Below are positions 51,975-61,511 of a stretch of DNA of 64,000 nucleotides, one piece after another; the first letter of the stretch is position 1, and the number at the start of each line of letters is the position of its first letter. Source of the DNA: a bacterium (GTDB taxonomy: Bacteria > Myxococcota_A > Bradymonadia > UBA7976 > UBA1532). A model generated the notes under the pieces. That model saw only the letters and a program-made list of their open reading frames with translations. It did no database searches and was not told the origin of the DNA. Both the position numbers and the translations under genes were made by a program. The stretch spans positions 1 to 64,000 of the forward strand of contig JAUHXC010000045.1 in the NCBI GenBank assembly GCA_030427205.1, in the 5' to 3' direction.

Positions 51975-53549
51975 ATGGCCGACGCCGCGCCGACCGAGAC
52001 CCCGCCCGCCGAGCGCGGACGGCTGATCCGCGCGCTCGATCGCTTCGCCGAGATCGGCAACAAGCTGCCCGATCCGGTGACGCTCTTCTTCATCCTCTGC
52101 GCCATCGTCATCGTCGCCTCGGCGATCTTCACCGGCGTCACCGAGCAGATCGCCCAGCGCGACGGCACGGTGCGCGACATGACGGTGCAGAGCCTGCTCT
52201 CGGCCACCGGCATCCGGTGGATGTTCGAGAACGCGGTCGGCAACTTCACCGGCTTCGCCCCGCTGGGCAAGGTGTTGGTGGTCATGCTGGGCATCGGCGT
52301 CGCCGAGCGCTCGGGGCTGGTGGCCCTCGGGCTGCGGGCGTTGGTACAAGGGGTGCCCAAGCAGCTCATCACCGCCGCGCTGGTCTTCGCCGGGGTGATG
52401 TCGTCGATGGCCGCCGACGCGGGCTATGTGGTGCTCACCCCGCTCGGCGCGGTGCTCTTCGCCGGCCTCGGCCGCCACCCGCTCGCCGGGCTCGCCGCCG
52501 CGTTCGCCGGGGTCTCGGGCGGCTTCAGCGCCAACCTGCTCATCACCGGCCTCGACCCGCTGCTCGCCGGGCTGAGCCAGGAGGCCGCGCGCACCATCGA
52601 CCCGACCTACGAGGTCAACGCCGCCGCCAACTACTATTTCATGCTCGCCTCGACGGCGCTCATCACCGTCGTCGGCACCCTGGTGACCAGCAAGATCGTC
52701 GAGCCGATGCTCGGCGAGTGGGATCCGAGCAAGGCCGAAGAGGTGCCCGGCGCGCCCGAGGCCATCGGCGACACCGAGAAGCGCGCCTTCCGCGCGGCGA
52801 TGGCCGCCGGCGCCGTCGTGATCGCCGGCATCGTCTTCCTCGCGGTCTACCCCGACTCGCCGCTGCGCAAGGAGATCGCCGACGGCAGCCCGGCGGTCGA
52901 CGCGCTCGGGCCGTTCTTCCACTCGATCGAGGTGATGATCGCGATCCTCTTCCTGGTGCCCGGCGTGGTCTACGGGGTCAAGGTCGGCGCGGTGAAGAGC
53001 GACAAGGACGTCGCCAAGATGACCTCGGACACCATGGCCACCATGGGCGCCTACATCGTGCTGGCCTTCGCCGCCGCGCAGTTCGTGGCGTTCTTCAACT
53101 GGACCAACCTGGGGGCCATCACCGCGGTCAAGGGCGCCGGCGTGCTCGAGGCCATCGGGCTGACCGGCGTGCCGCTGCTGCTCGCCTTCCTCGTCGTCTC
53201 GGCGACGATGAACCTCTTCGTGGGCAGCGCCTCGGCCAAGTGGGCCTTCATGGCGCCGATCTTCATCCCGATGCTGATGCAGATGGGCTACAGCCCCGAG
53301 GCGGTGCAGGCCACCTACCGGGTGGGCGACTCGATCACCAACATCATCACCCCGCTCCTGCCTTATCTGCCGATCATCATCATCTTCGCCAAGCGCTACG
53401 ACCGCGAGGCGGGCCTGGGCACGCTCATCGCCGCGATGCTGCCCTACTCGGTGGCCTTCGGCATCGTCTGGACCATCATGCTCTCGCTCTGGATCGGCTT
53501 CGACGTGCCGCTCGGCCCCGGCGCGCCGACGCTCTACCCCTCGCCGTGA
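51975..53549 (+). CDS. AbgT-family transporter (p-aminobenzoyl-glutamate transporter-like)
   Basis: 524 aa, about 12 hydrophobic segments. Family hallmarks: an N-terminal L-P-D-P-V-T-L-F-F motif, G-F-A-P-L-G-K-V-L-V-V-M-L-G-I-G-V-A-E-R-S-G-L, M-S-S-M-A-A-D-A-G-Y-V-V-L-T-P-L-G, and late V-G-S-A-S-A-K-W-A-F-M-A-P-I-F-I-P-M and Y-R-V-G-D-S-I-T-N-I-I-T-P-L. E. coli AbgT imports p-aminobenzoyl-glutamate; some relatives export sulfonamides. No folate or abgAB genes are here, so the substrate is unresolved. Probably its own transcription unit. Confidence 0.93.
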   Translation: MADAAPTETPPAERGRLIRALDRFAEIGNKLPDPVTLFFILCAIVIVASAIFTGVTEQIAQRDGTVRDMTVQSLLSATGIRWMFENAVGNFTGFAPLGKVLVVMLGIGVAERSGLVALGLRALVQGVPKQLITAALVFAGVMSSMAADAGYVVLTPLGAVLFAGLGRHPLAGLAAAFAGVSGGFSANLLITGLDPLLAGLSQEAARTIDPTYEVNAAANYYFMLASTALITVVGTLVTSKIVEPMLGEWDPSKAEEVPGAPEAIGDTEKRAFRAAMAAGAVVIAGIVFLAVYPDSPLRKEIADGSPAVDALGPFFHSIEVMIAILFLVPGVVYGVKVGAVKSDKDVAKMTSDTMATMGAYIVLAFAAAQFVAFFNWTNLGAITAVKGAGVLEAIGLTGVPLLLAFLVVSATMNLFVGSASAKWAFMAPIFIPMLMQMGYSPEAVQATYRVGDSITNIITPLLPYLPIIIIFAKRYDREAGLGTLIAAMLPYSVAFGIVWTIMLSLWIGFDVPLGPGAPTLYPSP

Positions 53550-53627
53550 GCCGGCCCGAGGCTGAGCTCGTCGATCGGGCTTGAGCCCGACCCTCAGAGC
53601 GCGCATCGTAGGATCTGGGGGTTCCGC

Positions 53628-55244
53628 ATGAAGCTGCTGCGTCAGATCGAGGCCGAGGTCGAAGCCGAGCACGCGGGCATGGCGCCCATGGAGCCGGCGT
53701 CGCCCCATGCCGCCCAGGGCCAGAGCGCCGAGCTGCTCGGCCAGCCGGCGACCGCGCCGCTCTCGCCCGCCGAGGCCCAGGCCGCCGAGCTCAACGCGCA
53801 GCCGGCCGAGGCGCAGAGCCAGCCGCAGCTCCAGCCGGACCCGTTCGAACTGCCGCCGTTCATGATCGAGCTGCTGACCTCGCCCGAAGCCGACGAGGTG
53901 CTCGGCCCGCTGCCCGCCGAGCCGCATCCACCCAGCCCCGAGGCGGTCGAGCGGGTGCGGCGCCTGCTCGACGAGCCGATGCCCGGTCCGGTCGAGGCCG
54001 CGCCCGCCTACGAGCCGACCCTGGCGACGGTCTACGAGGTGACCGAGCTCGAGCGCGACCCGACGGTGGCCAGCGAGGCCAACCACCCGGTCAGCCGCGA
54101 GCCGTCCAGCCGCGCGCCGAGCCTGCCGACCATTCGCGAGGTGCCCGAGGTCGAGCGCGACCCGACGGTGGCCAGCGAGGCCAATCACCCCACGGCGCGC
54201 CGCGCCCCCACGCACCAACCCACGCTGGACACCATCGACGAGCACGCCCGCCCCGAGCCGGGCAAAGACCCGCTGCGGGCGCGTATCGCCCAGGAGACCG
54301 ACACCCTGGTCGGGCCCGGCGTCGCCTGGGGAGCCCAGGGCCCGGGCGACGCCATCGCCCACGTGGTCGGCAAGCCGCACCCCGAGGTGGCCGATACGCC
54401 GCACTTCGGCGAGAACGCCGCGGCCTTCGCGACCGGCATGGGCCTCACCGGCGGCGTCGCCTCGACGGTCGGCGCCGGGGCGCGGCTCTACAACGCCAAG
54501 CGCAACCTGCGCGCCGGCCGGGACAAGGTGAACAACGCCGCCGACGACAGCGAGCGGCGCAGCGGCATGGCCCAGGTCCGGGGCGCCGTCGCCGATCTGG
54601 GGCAGGGCAGCAACGCCGCCGCCAGCAGCGCGACCGGCGTCTCGTCGACCATCGCCGAGCTCGCCGGCGCCGCGGTGCCGGCGGGCGTCGGGCTGGCCGG
54701 CGGGGTCATGGGCGGAGTCGGCGGCGCCGCTCAGCTCGCCCGCCACGGGCGCAAGGGCAACCGGGCGCGCCGCCGCTACCGGGCGCTGCACGCGCTCAAG
54801 GGCAAGATCGCCGACGCCGAGCTACAGAAGGTGCGGGCCTACGCCGCGAAGAAGAACGCCAAAGCGATGGCCCTGCAGGGGTTTCAATCGATGGGCGGCG
54901 GGGTCGGCGCGGCGGCGGGCATCGCGGTGGCCGCCTCGGCGGCGACCCCCGTCGGCTGGGCTCTGGCCGGCACCGCCGCCGCCGTCGGGCTGGGCGCGGC
55001 GGGCTATACGATCGGCCGCCGGGTCTACAAAGATCACGTCGTCAAGCCGCGCCGCGAGGCCGCCGGGCAGGATCCGGACAAGCGGCGGGCGATGGCCGTC
55101 AAGCTGCAACAGAAGCTCGGCGACCGCGACGAGCGCGTGCGCGCCGAGGCCGAGGCGCTGGTACAGGCCCTCGGGCTGACCGTCGATCAGGCCCTCGGCG
55201 CCGACGGTATCGAGCTGCTCAAGCGCAAGATGCGCACCGCCTGA
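53628..55244 (+). CDS. Protein with duplicated motif and glycine-zipper-like segments; unknown
   Basis: 538 aa, no signal peptide. Residues about 15-80 are Ala/Gln/Glu-rich. About 125-210 contain a duplicated unit: two exact copies of E-R-D-P-T-V-A-S-E-A-N-H-P, each preceded by P-T/S-L-x-T. From about 260 there are three Gly/Ala-rich hydrophobic stretches (G-M-G-L-T-G-G-V-A-S-T-V-G-A-G; G-L-A-G-G-V-M-G-G-V-G-G-A; G-G-V-G-A-A-A-G-I-A-V-A-A-S-A-A-T-P-V-G) with small-residue spacing typical of glycine-zipper membrane helices, separated by basic helices. The C-terminus is a helical, charged segment. It could be a membrane-inserting effector or a structural protein. Ends 7 bp from the convergent 55252 gene. 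Confidence 0.7.
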   Translation: MKLLRQIEAEVEAEHAGMAPMEPASPHAAQGQSAELLGQPATAPLSPAEAQAAELNAQPAEAQSQPQLQPDPFELPPFMIELLTSPEADEVLGPLPAEPHPPSPEAVERVRRLLDEPMPGPVEAAPAYEPTLATVYEVTELERDPTVASEANHPVSREPSSRAPSLPTIREVPEVERDPTVASEANHPTARRAPTHQPTLDTIDEHARPEPGKDPLRARIAQETDTLVGPGVAWGAQGPGDAIAHVVGKPHPEVADTPHFGENAAAFATGMGLTGGVASTVGAGARLYNAKRNLRAGRDKVNNAADDSERRSGMAQVRGAVADLGQGSNAAASSATGVSSTIAELAGAAVPAGVGLAGGVMGGVGGAAQLARHGRKGNRARRRYRALHALKGKIADAELQKVRAYAAKKNAKAMALQGFQSMGGGVGAAAGIAVAASAATPVGWALAGTAAAVGLGAAGYTIGRRVYKDHVVKPRREAAGQDPDKRRAMAVKLQQKLGDRDERVRAEAEALVQALGLTVDQALGADGIELLKRKMRTA

Positions 55245-55251
55245 GGGGGTC

Positions 55252-57018
55252 TCAGCGGCCCCGCCCGCCGTCTGCCCCATCGTCCGCCGTCTCGCCCACC
55301 CCGCCGTCCGCGGCCACCGTCAGCTCACCGCCCGCCGCCGGGCTCAACCGCCCGTCCGTCGCCGCGCCCGCCGCCATCGCCAGCCCGCCGCCCAGGGTCT
55401 CCGCCCGCGCGTCCCGCGTGCGGCGCGCCCGATGGCGGATGGAGCGGATGCCCGCCGCCAGGCCGTCCTGCCGCGAGATGATGCCCGAGCGCCGCGCGTC
55501 TTCGAGCTGCCGGTCGAGCCAGGCCGCGGTGCGCGCGTCGCCGATGCGCCCCAGCGCGGCCACCGCCGGCAGGGCGAGGTGGTCGACCGGGAACTGCGCC
55601 ACCTGCCGCAGCGCCTGCTCGATGGCGTCGTCTCCCGGCTGATGGTGCTCGGCGAGCACGTCGAGCGCCGCCGGATCGCCGCCATCGTCCAGGTAGATCG
55701 CCAGCGCGTCCCGGGGCCGCAGCAGCCGCACGACCGTCGCGTCCCCCGCGGGCCGATGGGCCAGCGCGAGCCGGATCAACGGCTGGAAGACCGTCGGGCT
55801 CAGGCGGGCGAGGTCCAGCCCGGCGAGCGGTGCGGCCTGATCCGGCGCTGCGAGTGTGGCATCGGTCAACAGGCGGCGCAGCGCGGGCTCGACGACGATC
55901 CACGGGGCGTTGCGCGGATCACGGGTCAGCGCGTCGGCGACGGCCTCGCGCAGCGGCGCGCCGCCGATCCGGGTCGCGCGCACCACCGCCAGCCAGGGCC
56001 AGCGTGCGGCCGACGCGTCGAGAAGCCCGGCGACCGCGCGGTGATCGAGGTCGTCGAGGCACGGCAGCAGCCGATGCAGAACCGGCCCGCGCGCCCGGTG
56101 GGCCAGCAGCTGGCGCCGCAGCCGGGCCTCGACCGGCTCGCCGAGGCGCGCGCCGATGCGCCGCAGCAGATCGGCGAACCGCTCGACCGACTCGCCGGCG
56201 CCGTCGACGCACTGCGCGCGCAGGACCAGCAGCCCGTCGGCGATCTCGACCGCGCCCCCGCCGTCGTCGAGGTCCAGCAACAGCCCGCGCAGCTCGGCGT
56301 CGAGCAGCGCGAGCAGCGGCCGCGGCGGGCCCTCCAGGCTGAAGCGGTCGTCGAAGGCGGCGTCGCCGGTGGTCACCAGATGATCGGCCCACTCCACGCC
56401 CAGCCCGCTGCGATCGGCCGGCGCGAGCCCCGCGTTCGCCGGCAGCCCGTCGCCGAGCGGCGCGCGCAGCTCGATCCACGACGGGGGCGTCTCGATCTTG
56501 CCGGCCAGCGCGGCCGGGGCCAGGCTGCCGACGTGGGGATCGACGAAGCCCTGCCAGCGCAGGGTCACCCCGTCGCGGCGCCAGGCGGCCTTGTCGGCCC
56601 GCGAGAACCCGCGGGCGATCAGGTCGTCGCCGATACGCCGGCGCTGGCGGCGGCCGAGGCGGAACTGCGCCAGCGGCTCGTGGGTGATCCACGCCGCGAG
56701 CACGGCCATGCCGGTCACCATCGCCAGCAGGCCCAGGTTCAGCGCGCCGGTCAGCAGCGACCCGACGAAGCCCAGGCCGCTGAGGGCCGCGGCGCCGCGC
56801 AGGGCGAGCTGGCCGGCGGTCAGCGGCGGGCGCGGCGCGGGCGCGGGGTCGTCTTGGGCATGCAGCCGCTCGGCCTCGATCAGCTCGGCCTCGAGGTCCA
56901 AGGCCGCCGGGTCGTACTCGGGGAAGGCCGCCCCGGCGTCGAGGCGCAGCTCGATGGGGCCGTCGCCGTCCAGGGCGTCGGGGTCGAGCGCGTCGGCGAT
57001 CGGCGGGTCGGTGGGCAT
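55252..57018 (-). CDS. Membrane protein with HEAT-like helical repeats; unknown
   Basis: 588 aa from ATG 57018, the first good start after the upstream repeat array. Acidic N-terminus (about 1-60), two hydrophobic segments (about 70-115, L-L-T-G-A-L-N-L-G-L-L-A-M-V-T-G-M-A), then a long soluble part. The last third is helical with HEAT-like units (A-V-A-A-L-G-R-I-G-D-A-R-T-A-A-W-L, A-I-Y-L-D-D-G-G-D-P-A-A-L-D-V-L-A-E) and ends in an A/D/G-rich tail. No catalytic motif recognised. A 42-bp array begins about 80 bp upstream of its start. Confidence 0.75.
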   Translation of the reverse strand: MPTDPPIADALDPDALDGDGPIELRLDAGAAFPEYDPAALDLEAELIEAERLHAQDDPAPAPRPPLTAGQLALRGAAALSGLGFVGSLLTGALNLGLLAMVTGMAVLAAWITHEPLAQFRLGRRQRRRIGDDLIARGFSRADKAAWRRDGVTLRWQGFVDPHVGSLAPAALAGKIETPPSWIELRAPLGDGLPANAGLAPADRSGLGVEWADHLVTTGDAAFDDRFSLEGPPRPLLALLDAELRGLLLDLDDGGGAVEIADGLLVLRAQCVDGAGESVERFADLLRRIGARLGEPVEARLRRQLLAHRARGPVLHRLLPCLDDLDHRAVAGLLDASAARWPWLAVVRATRIGGAPLREAVADALTRDPRNAPWIVVEPALRRLLTDATLAAPDQAAPLAGLDLARLSPTVFQPLIRLALAHRPAGDATVVRLLRPRDALAIYLDDGGDPAALDVLAEHHQPGDDAIEQALRQVAQFPVDHLALPAVAALGRIGDARTAAWLDRQLEDARRSGIISRQDGLAAGIRSIRHRARRTRDARAETLGGGLAMAAGAATDGRLSPAAGGELTVAADGGVGETADDGADGGRGR

Positions 57019-57097
57019 CGGTCCTGCGCGCGGTCGGGTGCGGGGGCACGGTATAGCCGATGGGCCGCGGCGCGCCATGGGGCAGGCGGCCGCGGCG

Positions 57098-57350
57098 CGC
57101 GGGCGAGTCCGGCCGGCGAGGGGTTCCGCCGGCGGGGCGCCGTGGAGAATCACGTCGGCGGGCCGCTTCGGGCCTGCCATGTCGCAGAAAACCACGGCGG
57201 CGAGCCGTCGCGCCGTCGGGATCCCGCAGAAAATCACGGCGGTGAGCCATCGCGCTGGCGGTATGCCGCAGAAAATCACGGTTGCGAGCCCTCACGCCGG
57301 CGGTGTGCCGCAGAAAATCCCGGCGACGCGCCGCGGTCCGGGGCTCTCTG
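57098..57350 (-). repeat. 42-bp tandem array, arm A, upstream of the 55252-57018 gene
   Basis: Six units spaced exactly 42 bp apart, with CGCAGAAAA at 57183, 57225, 57267 and 57309 and weaker matches at 57099 and 57141. Each unit carries ATCACGG and GAGCC-TCGCG. All frames show a 14-residue period. In the direction of the minus-strand gene the unit contains GATGGCTCGCCG and ATTTTCTGCG, matching arm B in opposite orientation. Confidence 0.85.
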
Positions 57351-57499
57351 CCGCGAGCCGCCCCGTCAGCGAGCCTCGACGAGGGCCCCCTGCGCCGGTC
57401 GAGCGCGGCGCCCGGCCACCGCGGCCGACCGGTGCCCGCGCGTGGCTGGCCGACCGGATGTTTTCGGGCAGGTCTGCCGGCGCGCGACTCGAACAGCGA

Positions 57500-57690
57500 C
57501 CGCAGCATGAGGAATACTCCTCGTCCGAGGGTCGGCCGGCGCGCCCGTCTCGGGCACCTGCGCCGCCCGAAGGCTCGCCGTCGGGGTTTTGCGCGGCACA
57601 CCGACGGCGCGATGGCTCGATGCCTCGATTTTTTGTGGGACACCGCCGCCGCGATGGCTCGCCGTCGAGCCGCGCCGGGCGGGGCGATGG
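57500..57690 (+). repeat. 42-bp tandem array, arm B, inverted relative to arm A, upstream of 57756
   Basis: Four to five units anchored by GATGGCTCG at 57611 and 57653, GAAGGCTCG at 57569 and GAGGGTCGG at 57527, all 42 bp apart; two units end in GATTTTTTG or GGGTTTTGCG. It is the reverse complement of arm A. The stretch between the arms (57351-57499) shows only weak traces of the unit and no gene. Confidence 0.8.
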
Positions 57691-57755
57691 CGTGACGTGG
57701 GCCGAGGTGGTAGACCCGAGACGACCGCAAGCGGGAGAGGGCAGGAGGCCGAGAT

Positions 57756-59216
57756 ATGCCGAAGCACAGTCGTCAGCCGCCGCGGCGCGGCCTCGGGTTG
57801 CTGGCGCTGCTGGCGCTGCTGGCCGCCGCGGGTTGCGGGCCGCTGCGGGAAGACGTCGAGGCCCGCGCGGCGCAGAAGGCCGCGGCCGACGAGGCCCGCC
57901 GCGCCGCCGCGATCGAGGCCCGCGAGGCGAAGCTGCAGGAAGAGCGCCGCGCCCGGGAGGCGGCGGCCGCGGCGGAGGAGGAGCAGGCGCGCCTCGCCGC
58001 GACCGCGCGCGCCCGCTCGGCGTGCATCACCCGGGCCCGCATGCACACGCTGTGGCACGCGGTGCGGCTGTACTACGCCTCGTTCAGCGCCTTCCCCGAC
58101 GACCAGGCGCAGCTGCGCGAGCCGCCCGATGGTGGACCGGCGATCATCGAGGCGCCCGTGCGCGACGATTGGGGCCATCCGCTGCGGATCCGGCACGACG
58201 ACGGCAAGCTGGAGATCCGCTCGGCGGGCGCGGACGGCGTGCCCGGCGGCGATGGTGATCCGACGCTGGTGGCCAACGTCTCGTGGGGCGAGTGCGGCGC
58301 GGTGAACCTGGCCGTCGAGGTCACGGGCGACGACATGCGCGAGGACGCGGCCGGCGCGTGTGACGATCCGGAGGTCGCGGCCGCCGAGCAGAGGTCGGCG
58401 GCGCTCAGCGCGCGGGTCGACGAGGCGGTCGCCCTCGCCGGCCGCGACAGCTTCTACGCCTTCGTCGAAGACCAGATCGAGCTGCGCTGCGGGCGGCAGG
58501 CGCCCGTCGGCGGGCAGGTCGAGCTCGGGGTGCGCACCGAAGGCCACGCCCGCTTCGTCGCCCGGCGGGCGAAGTGGCAGAAGGCGCTGCAGATCGGCGA
58601 GTGGGCGACGGCCTGCACCGACTTCGGCGGCATGCACGCGTCCCATTGCCACGCCCAGGACTCGGCCTATGCCACTGGGGTCTGTCTCGAGCGCCAGAAG
58701 ACGGCGATGGAGAAACGTACGCTCTTCGTCACCGACGCGCTGTCGACCGTCAGCTACGACGCCGCGCGCAAACGCTTCGCGGTCGGTGTCATCGGGGTGC
58801 TGGCGACGACCCGCGGCTCGGTCGGGCTGACGAACTGCTGGCGCGATACGTGCCGCGGCAAGATCGTCGCGACCCGGCCGCTGCGGGTGCGCGAAGGGGA
58901 GGGCAACTTCCCGGTGTGGCAGCGGCGCTTCGAGAAGGCGATCGGGCGGGTGCTGGGCACGATCGAGACCTTCCGCGTGCGCGAGTCGGCGATCGAGGCG
59001 CCGCGCCGCTTCGAGTCCGAGCTGCAGGTGGAGGTGCTCGTCGAGGTGGTCGATCAACAGTATGTGCGCGTGGGCGAATGGTTCGACTTCGAGAACCTGC
59101 AGGTGCGGGTGGTCGGCATGCGGGCCTATACCCGCGACCTCGGCTGGTGGAAGATGCTCCAGCGCCCCGACCTGAAGGGCCGACCGCTCGCCTGCCCGGT
59201 GCCCGAGCTGCGCTGA
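57756..59216 (+). CDS. Lipoprotein with coiled coil and GspG-like pseudopilin domain
   Basis: 486 aa. Lipobox A-A-G-C, then an Ala/Glu/Arg coiled coil (about 30-85). Residues about 90-175 resemble the C-terminal domain of the major type II pseudopilin GspG: M-H-T-L-W-H-A-V-R-L-Y-Y, F-P-D-D-Q-A-Q-L, D-D-W-G-H-P-L-R-I-R, and I-R-S-A-G-A-D-G-V-P-G-G-D-G-D, where GspG binds Ca. The GspG methylated N-terminal helix is replaced by a lipid anchor. The remaining about 300 residues have several Cys and no known motif. Unlikely to polymerise as a pseudopilin; perhaps borrowed as a calcium-binding fold. Confidence 0.75.
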   Translation: MPKHSRQPPRRGLGLLALLALLAAAGCGPLREDVEARAAQKAAADEARRAAAIEAREAKLQEERRAREAAAAAEEEQARLAATARARSACITRARMHTLWHAVRLYYASFSAFPDDQAQLREPPDGGPAIIEAPVRDDWGHPLRIRHDDGKLEIRSAGADGVPGGDGDPTLVANVSWGECGAVNLAVEVTGDDMREDAAGACDDPEVAAAEQRSAALSARVDEAVALAGRDSFYAFVEDQIELRCGRQAPVGGQVELGVRTEGHARFVARRAKWQKALQIGEWATACTDFGGMHASHCHAQDSAYATGVCLERQKTAMEKRTLFVTDALSTVSYDAARKRFAVGVIGVLATTRGSVGLTNCWRDTCRGKIVATRPLRVREGEGNFPVWQRRFEKAIGRVLGTIETFRVRESAIEAPRRFESELQVEVLVEVVDQQYVRVGEWFDFENLQVRVVGMRAYTRDLGWWKMLQRPDLKGRPLACPVPELR

Positions 59217-59234
59217 GGGGCGGCTCGGGGCGCG

Positions 59235-61511
59235 CTATCCGTGCTCGTCCGGATCGAGCGGCGTGCGTTCGGCGTTCCACTGCTCGCGCAGGCATTGGGC
59301 GAGCGCAACGAACGACGCTGGCATCTCGGTGTCGATCTCCATGCGCCGCAGCCGGTCGCCGCTGGGGTCGAGGGCGGCGGCGATCGCTGCAAAGGCACGC
59401 GCTTTCTCGACCGGTGTATCCGGCGAGAGGGCCTGCCGGTCCAGGTTGGCGACGGCGGTCGCACGGGCCGCAGGTGCAGGATCGACCGGGACGTGGGCGA
59501 CCAGCTGCTGCGCCTTGCCCCACATCTCGCGCCGCGCCTCGCGGATGGCGACGCGCCGGAGATCCGTGGCGCCGTCGAGCTGCCCGAGGCTCGTCAAGGC
59601 AGCGCTCATCGAGTCCAAGATGGGGGCTGGCATGCCGAGGGTGCCCACGAGGCTTCGCTGCGCCCGCAATGTATGGGATGGCGTCCAGGCATGGCCGCGG
59701 GCCGCGCCCAGCATCAACTGCAGGAAATCGCCACTGCCGGCCCGAAGCCCGTCGAAGAAGGTCGACCAGACGTGGACCAGCCGCGCGGCCATGGCCAGCT
59801 TCGCTCCCTGGTCTTCCGGAGCCTGACGAAGAGAACCAGCGGTCTTGCGCAGGGCGTGGGTCAGCTGCAGGCCTGTGTCCAGGCGCTCGAGGCCAGCGGC
59901 TGCCATCTCCAGTCGGTCTTCGATCGAGAGGGCGTCGGCCCGGATCGCGTCGAGCACGACGCGGGCGAGAGCGACCCCATCTTCGCCCTCACCAGCGGGT
60001 GGCAGGGCCTGGTCGAGGGCTGCTCCAACGGCAGCCCAGGACAACGCGCCCTCGTACGACTCGGACAGTGCGTGCATCGTGGCGCGGCATGTCGCCCAGA
60101 AGGCGCTACCCGGGGCCGTTTCTGCCAGGAGATCTGCAAGGTTCGCGAGCCATTCGACCGCCTCGGCTGTCGGCGGCGCGTCGCCAGAGAACCAGCGGCC
60201 TATGGTGTCTCGCGTCAGCGTCCTGGTCCAAAGGTCGAGCGCCCTGATGTGGGCCAGTCGGAGATGAACGTCGGCAGGCAATTCACCCGGGGTCGTCGCC
60301 CAGTGCTCGGCTGCACCCGCCCTGCCCAGCGCCTGCGCCGCTCGGGCGCGCCAGCCGGGCCAAGGGTCGATGCCTGCGCGCAGGCTGGCTTCGACTTGCA
60401 GCGCGAGCGCCGCGGGCCCTTCGGGTATGAGCTCCAAGAGACGCTGTGCGACACCCTCGCCGCGGGGGGTCAGGTGGCTCACACGAAACCACAGCGCGTC
60501 GAGCGGCGGCCATTCGCCCCGTCGAATCCAGCGGTCGACGCGCCGGCGGAGGCGGCGAATCCCGGCGGGGGTGGCGGCGCCCATGCCCCAGGGCAGCTGC
60601 TCGATCGCAGGCCCGTTCAACAGGGCTCGGGTCAGCTCGGAGTGGTCGGCGCCCGCCTCGACCTGCGCAGCCAGCGCAGCCAGCTGTCCGTGCTGGGCGC
60701 CGCACAACGCGGCGACGAAGCCGGGGCGGTCGAACCCCAGCGCGACGAGTCGTTCGATGGTGGGCGTCAGCGTGGTGTCGGTCCCGAGTGAGACCCATCC
60801 CGGAAGCTCCAGGTGCGCGGGCGGCTGGAGGACGATGCCGTTGTGGCGGCGATGCTCGGCGTGGGCCCAGCGGATGCGCCAGACGTCGGCGGGGGTCCGC
60901 GCCTGCCAGACGGCGCACTCCCGCGGTGAGAGCCCGCCGACCCGTTGCGCCGTCGCGCGATAGTCGTCGGTCGCCTCGCTGTGCCAGAGCCGTCGCGCCG
61001 GGCGCTGGAGGGCGGCGACGGTCTGCAAGCCCGGTCCGTACCAGACGATGCCGGGGCGACCGCGGGCTGCGGCGAAGGCGTCGACGAGCGGTTGCGGTGG
61101 CGCGTCGGGCAGCGAGATCGTCGTGCGCACCCAGTCGAACAGGTCGGGCGCCGCGTGCCGCAGCTGCCGCTCGGCCGCTGGTTCGAACCACAGCACGACC
61201 CGCAGTCGCTTCTCTTTGATCAGGTCCCGATAGAGGTTGGCGATCCCCGCCTCGTCCGGGCGCAGATGCCACAGCAGCAGACGTCCGGGGCGGGCCGCGG
61301 CGCGCATCTCCTCGAAGCGCTCTACGACGGCCAGCGCGTCGTCGATGGCGTGCAGCCGTCGGGTGGCCGCGGCGATCGAGGCCAGCCACGGCGCCCGCAC
61401 CGCGACCAGCACCCCGTCCCGCGACAGGCGCAGGGTGCGCTCGACGCGCTCGAAACCCTTCAGGGGTCGAGCAGCGGCCCGAGGGTCAGCAGGGGATGGG
61501 GATAGAACCAT
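59235..61511 (-). CDS. STAND-like/helical-repeat partner of the 61460 NTPase
   Basis: 758 aa from ATG 61511, which overlaps the upstream NTPase gene by 52 bp; a CTG overlapping that gene's stop is an alternative start. The N-terminal about 150 residues include L-Y-R-D-L-I-x-E-K-R-L-R-V-V-L-W-F, then A-A-P-D-L-F-D-W-V-R, a pattern I associate with the nucleotide-binding-like module of bacterial STAND/NLR-type proteins, but with no P-loop, so probably inactive. The rest is Trp/Leu/Ala-rich helical repeats of TPR or HEAT kind. The pair may form a sensor-switch of the conflict-system type; no effector domain is recognised. Confidence 0.65.
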   Translation of the reverse strand: MVLSPSPADPRAAARPLKGFERVERTLRLSRDGVLVAVRAPWLASIAAATRRLHAIDDALAVVERFEEMRAAARPGRLLLWHLRPDEAGIANLYRDLIKEKRLRVVLWFEPAAERQLRHAAPDLFDWVRTTISLPDAPPQPLVDAFAAARGRPGIVWYGPGLQTVAALQRPARRLWHSEATDDYRATAQRVGGLSPRECAVWQARTPADVWRIRWAHAEHRRHNGIVLQPPAHLELPGWVSLGTDTTLTPTIERLVALGFDRPGFVAALCGAQHGQLAALAAQVEAGADHSELTRALLNGPAIEQLPWGMGAATPAGIRRLRRRVDRWIRRGEWPPLDALWFRVSHLTPRGEGVAQRLLELIPEGPAALALQVEASLRAGIDPWPGWRARAAQALGRAGAAEHWATTPGELPADVHLRLAHIRALDLWTRTLTRDTIGRWFSGDAPPTAEAVEWLANLADLLAETAPGSAFWATCRATMHALSESYEGALSWAAVGAALDQALPPAGEGEDGVALARVVLDAIRADALSIEDRLEMAAAGLERLDTGLQLTHALRKTAGSLRQAPEDQGAKLAMAARLVHVWSTFFDGLRAGSGDFLQLMLGAARGHAWTPSHTLRAQRSLVGTLGMPAPILDSMSAALTSLGQLDGATDLRRVAIREARREMWGKAQQLVAHVPVDPAPAARATAVANLDRQALSPDTPVEKARAFAAIAAALDPSGDRLRRMEIDTEMPASFVALAQCLREQWNAERTPLDPDEHG

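Noticed and set aside
57098..57690. Possible CRISPR array
   Set aside because: Units are contiguous 42-bp repeats with no unique spacers, and no cas genes are near.
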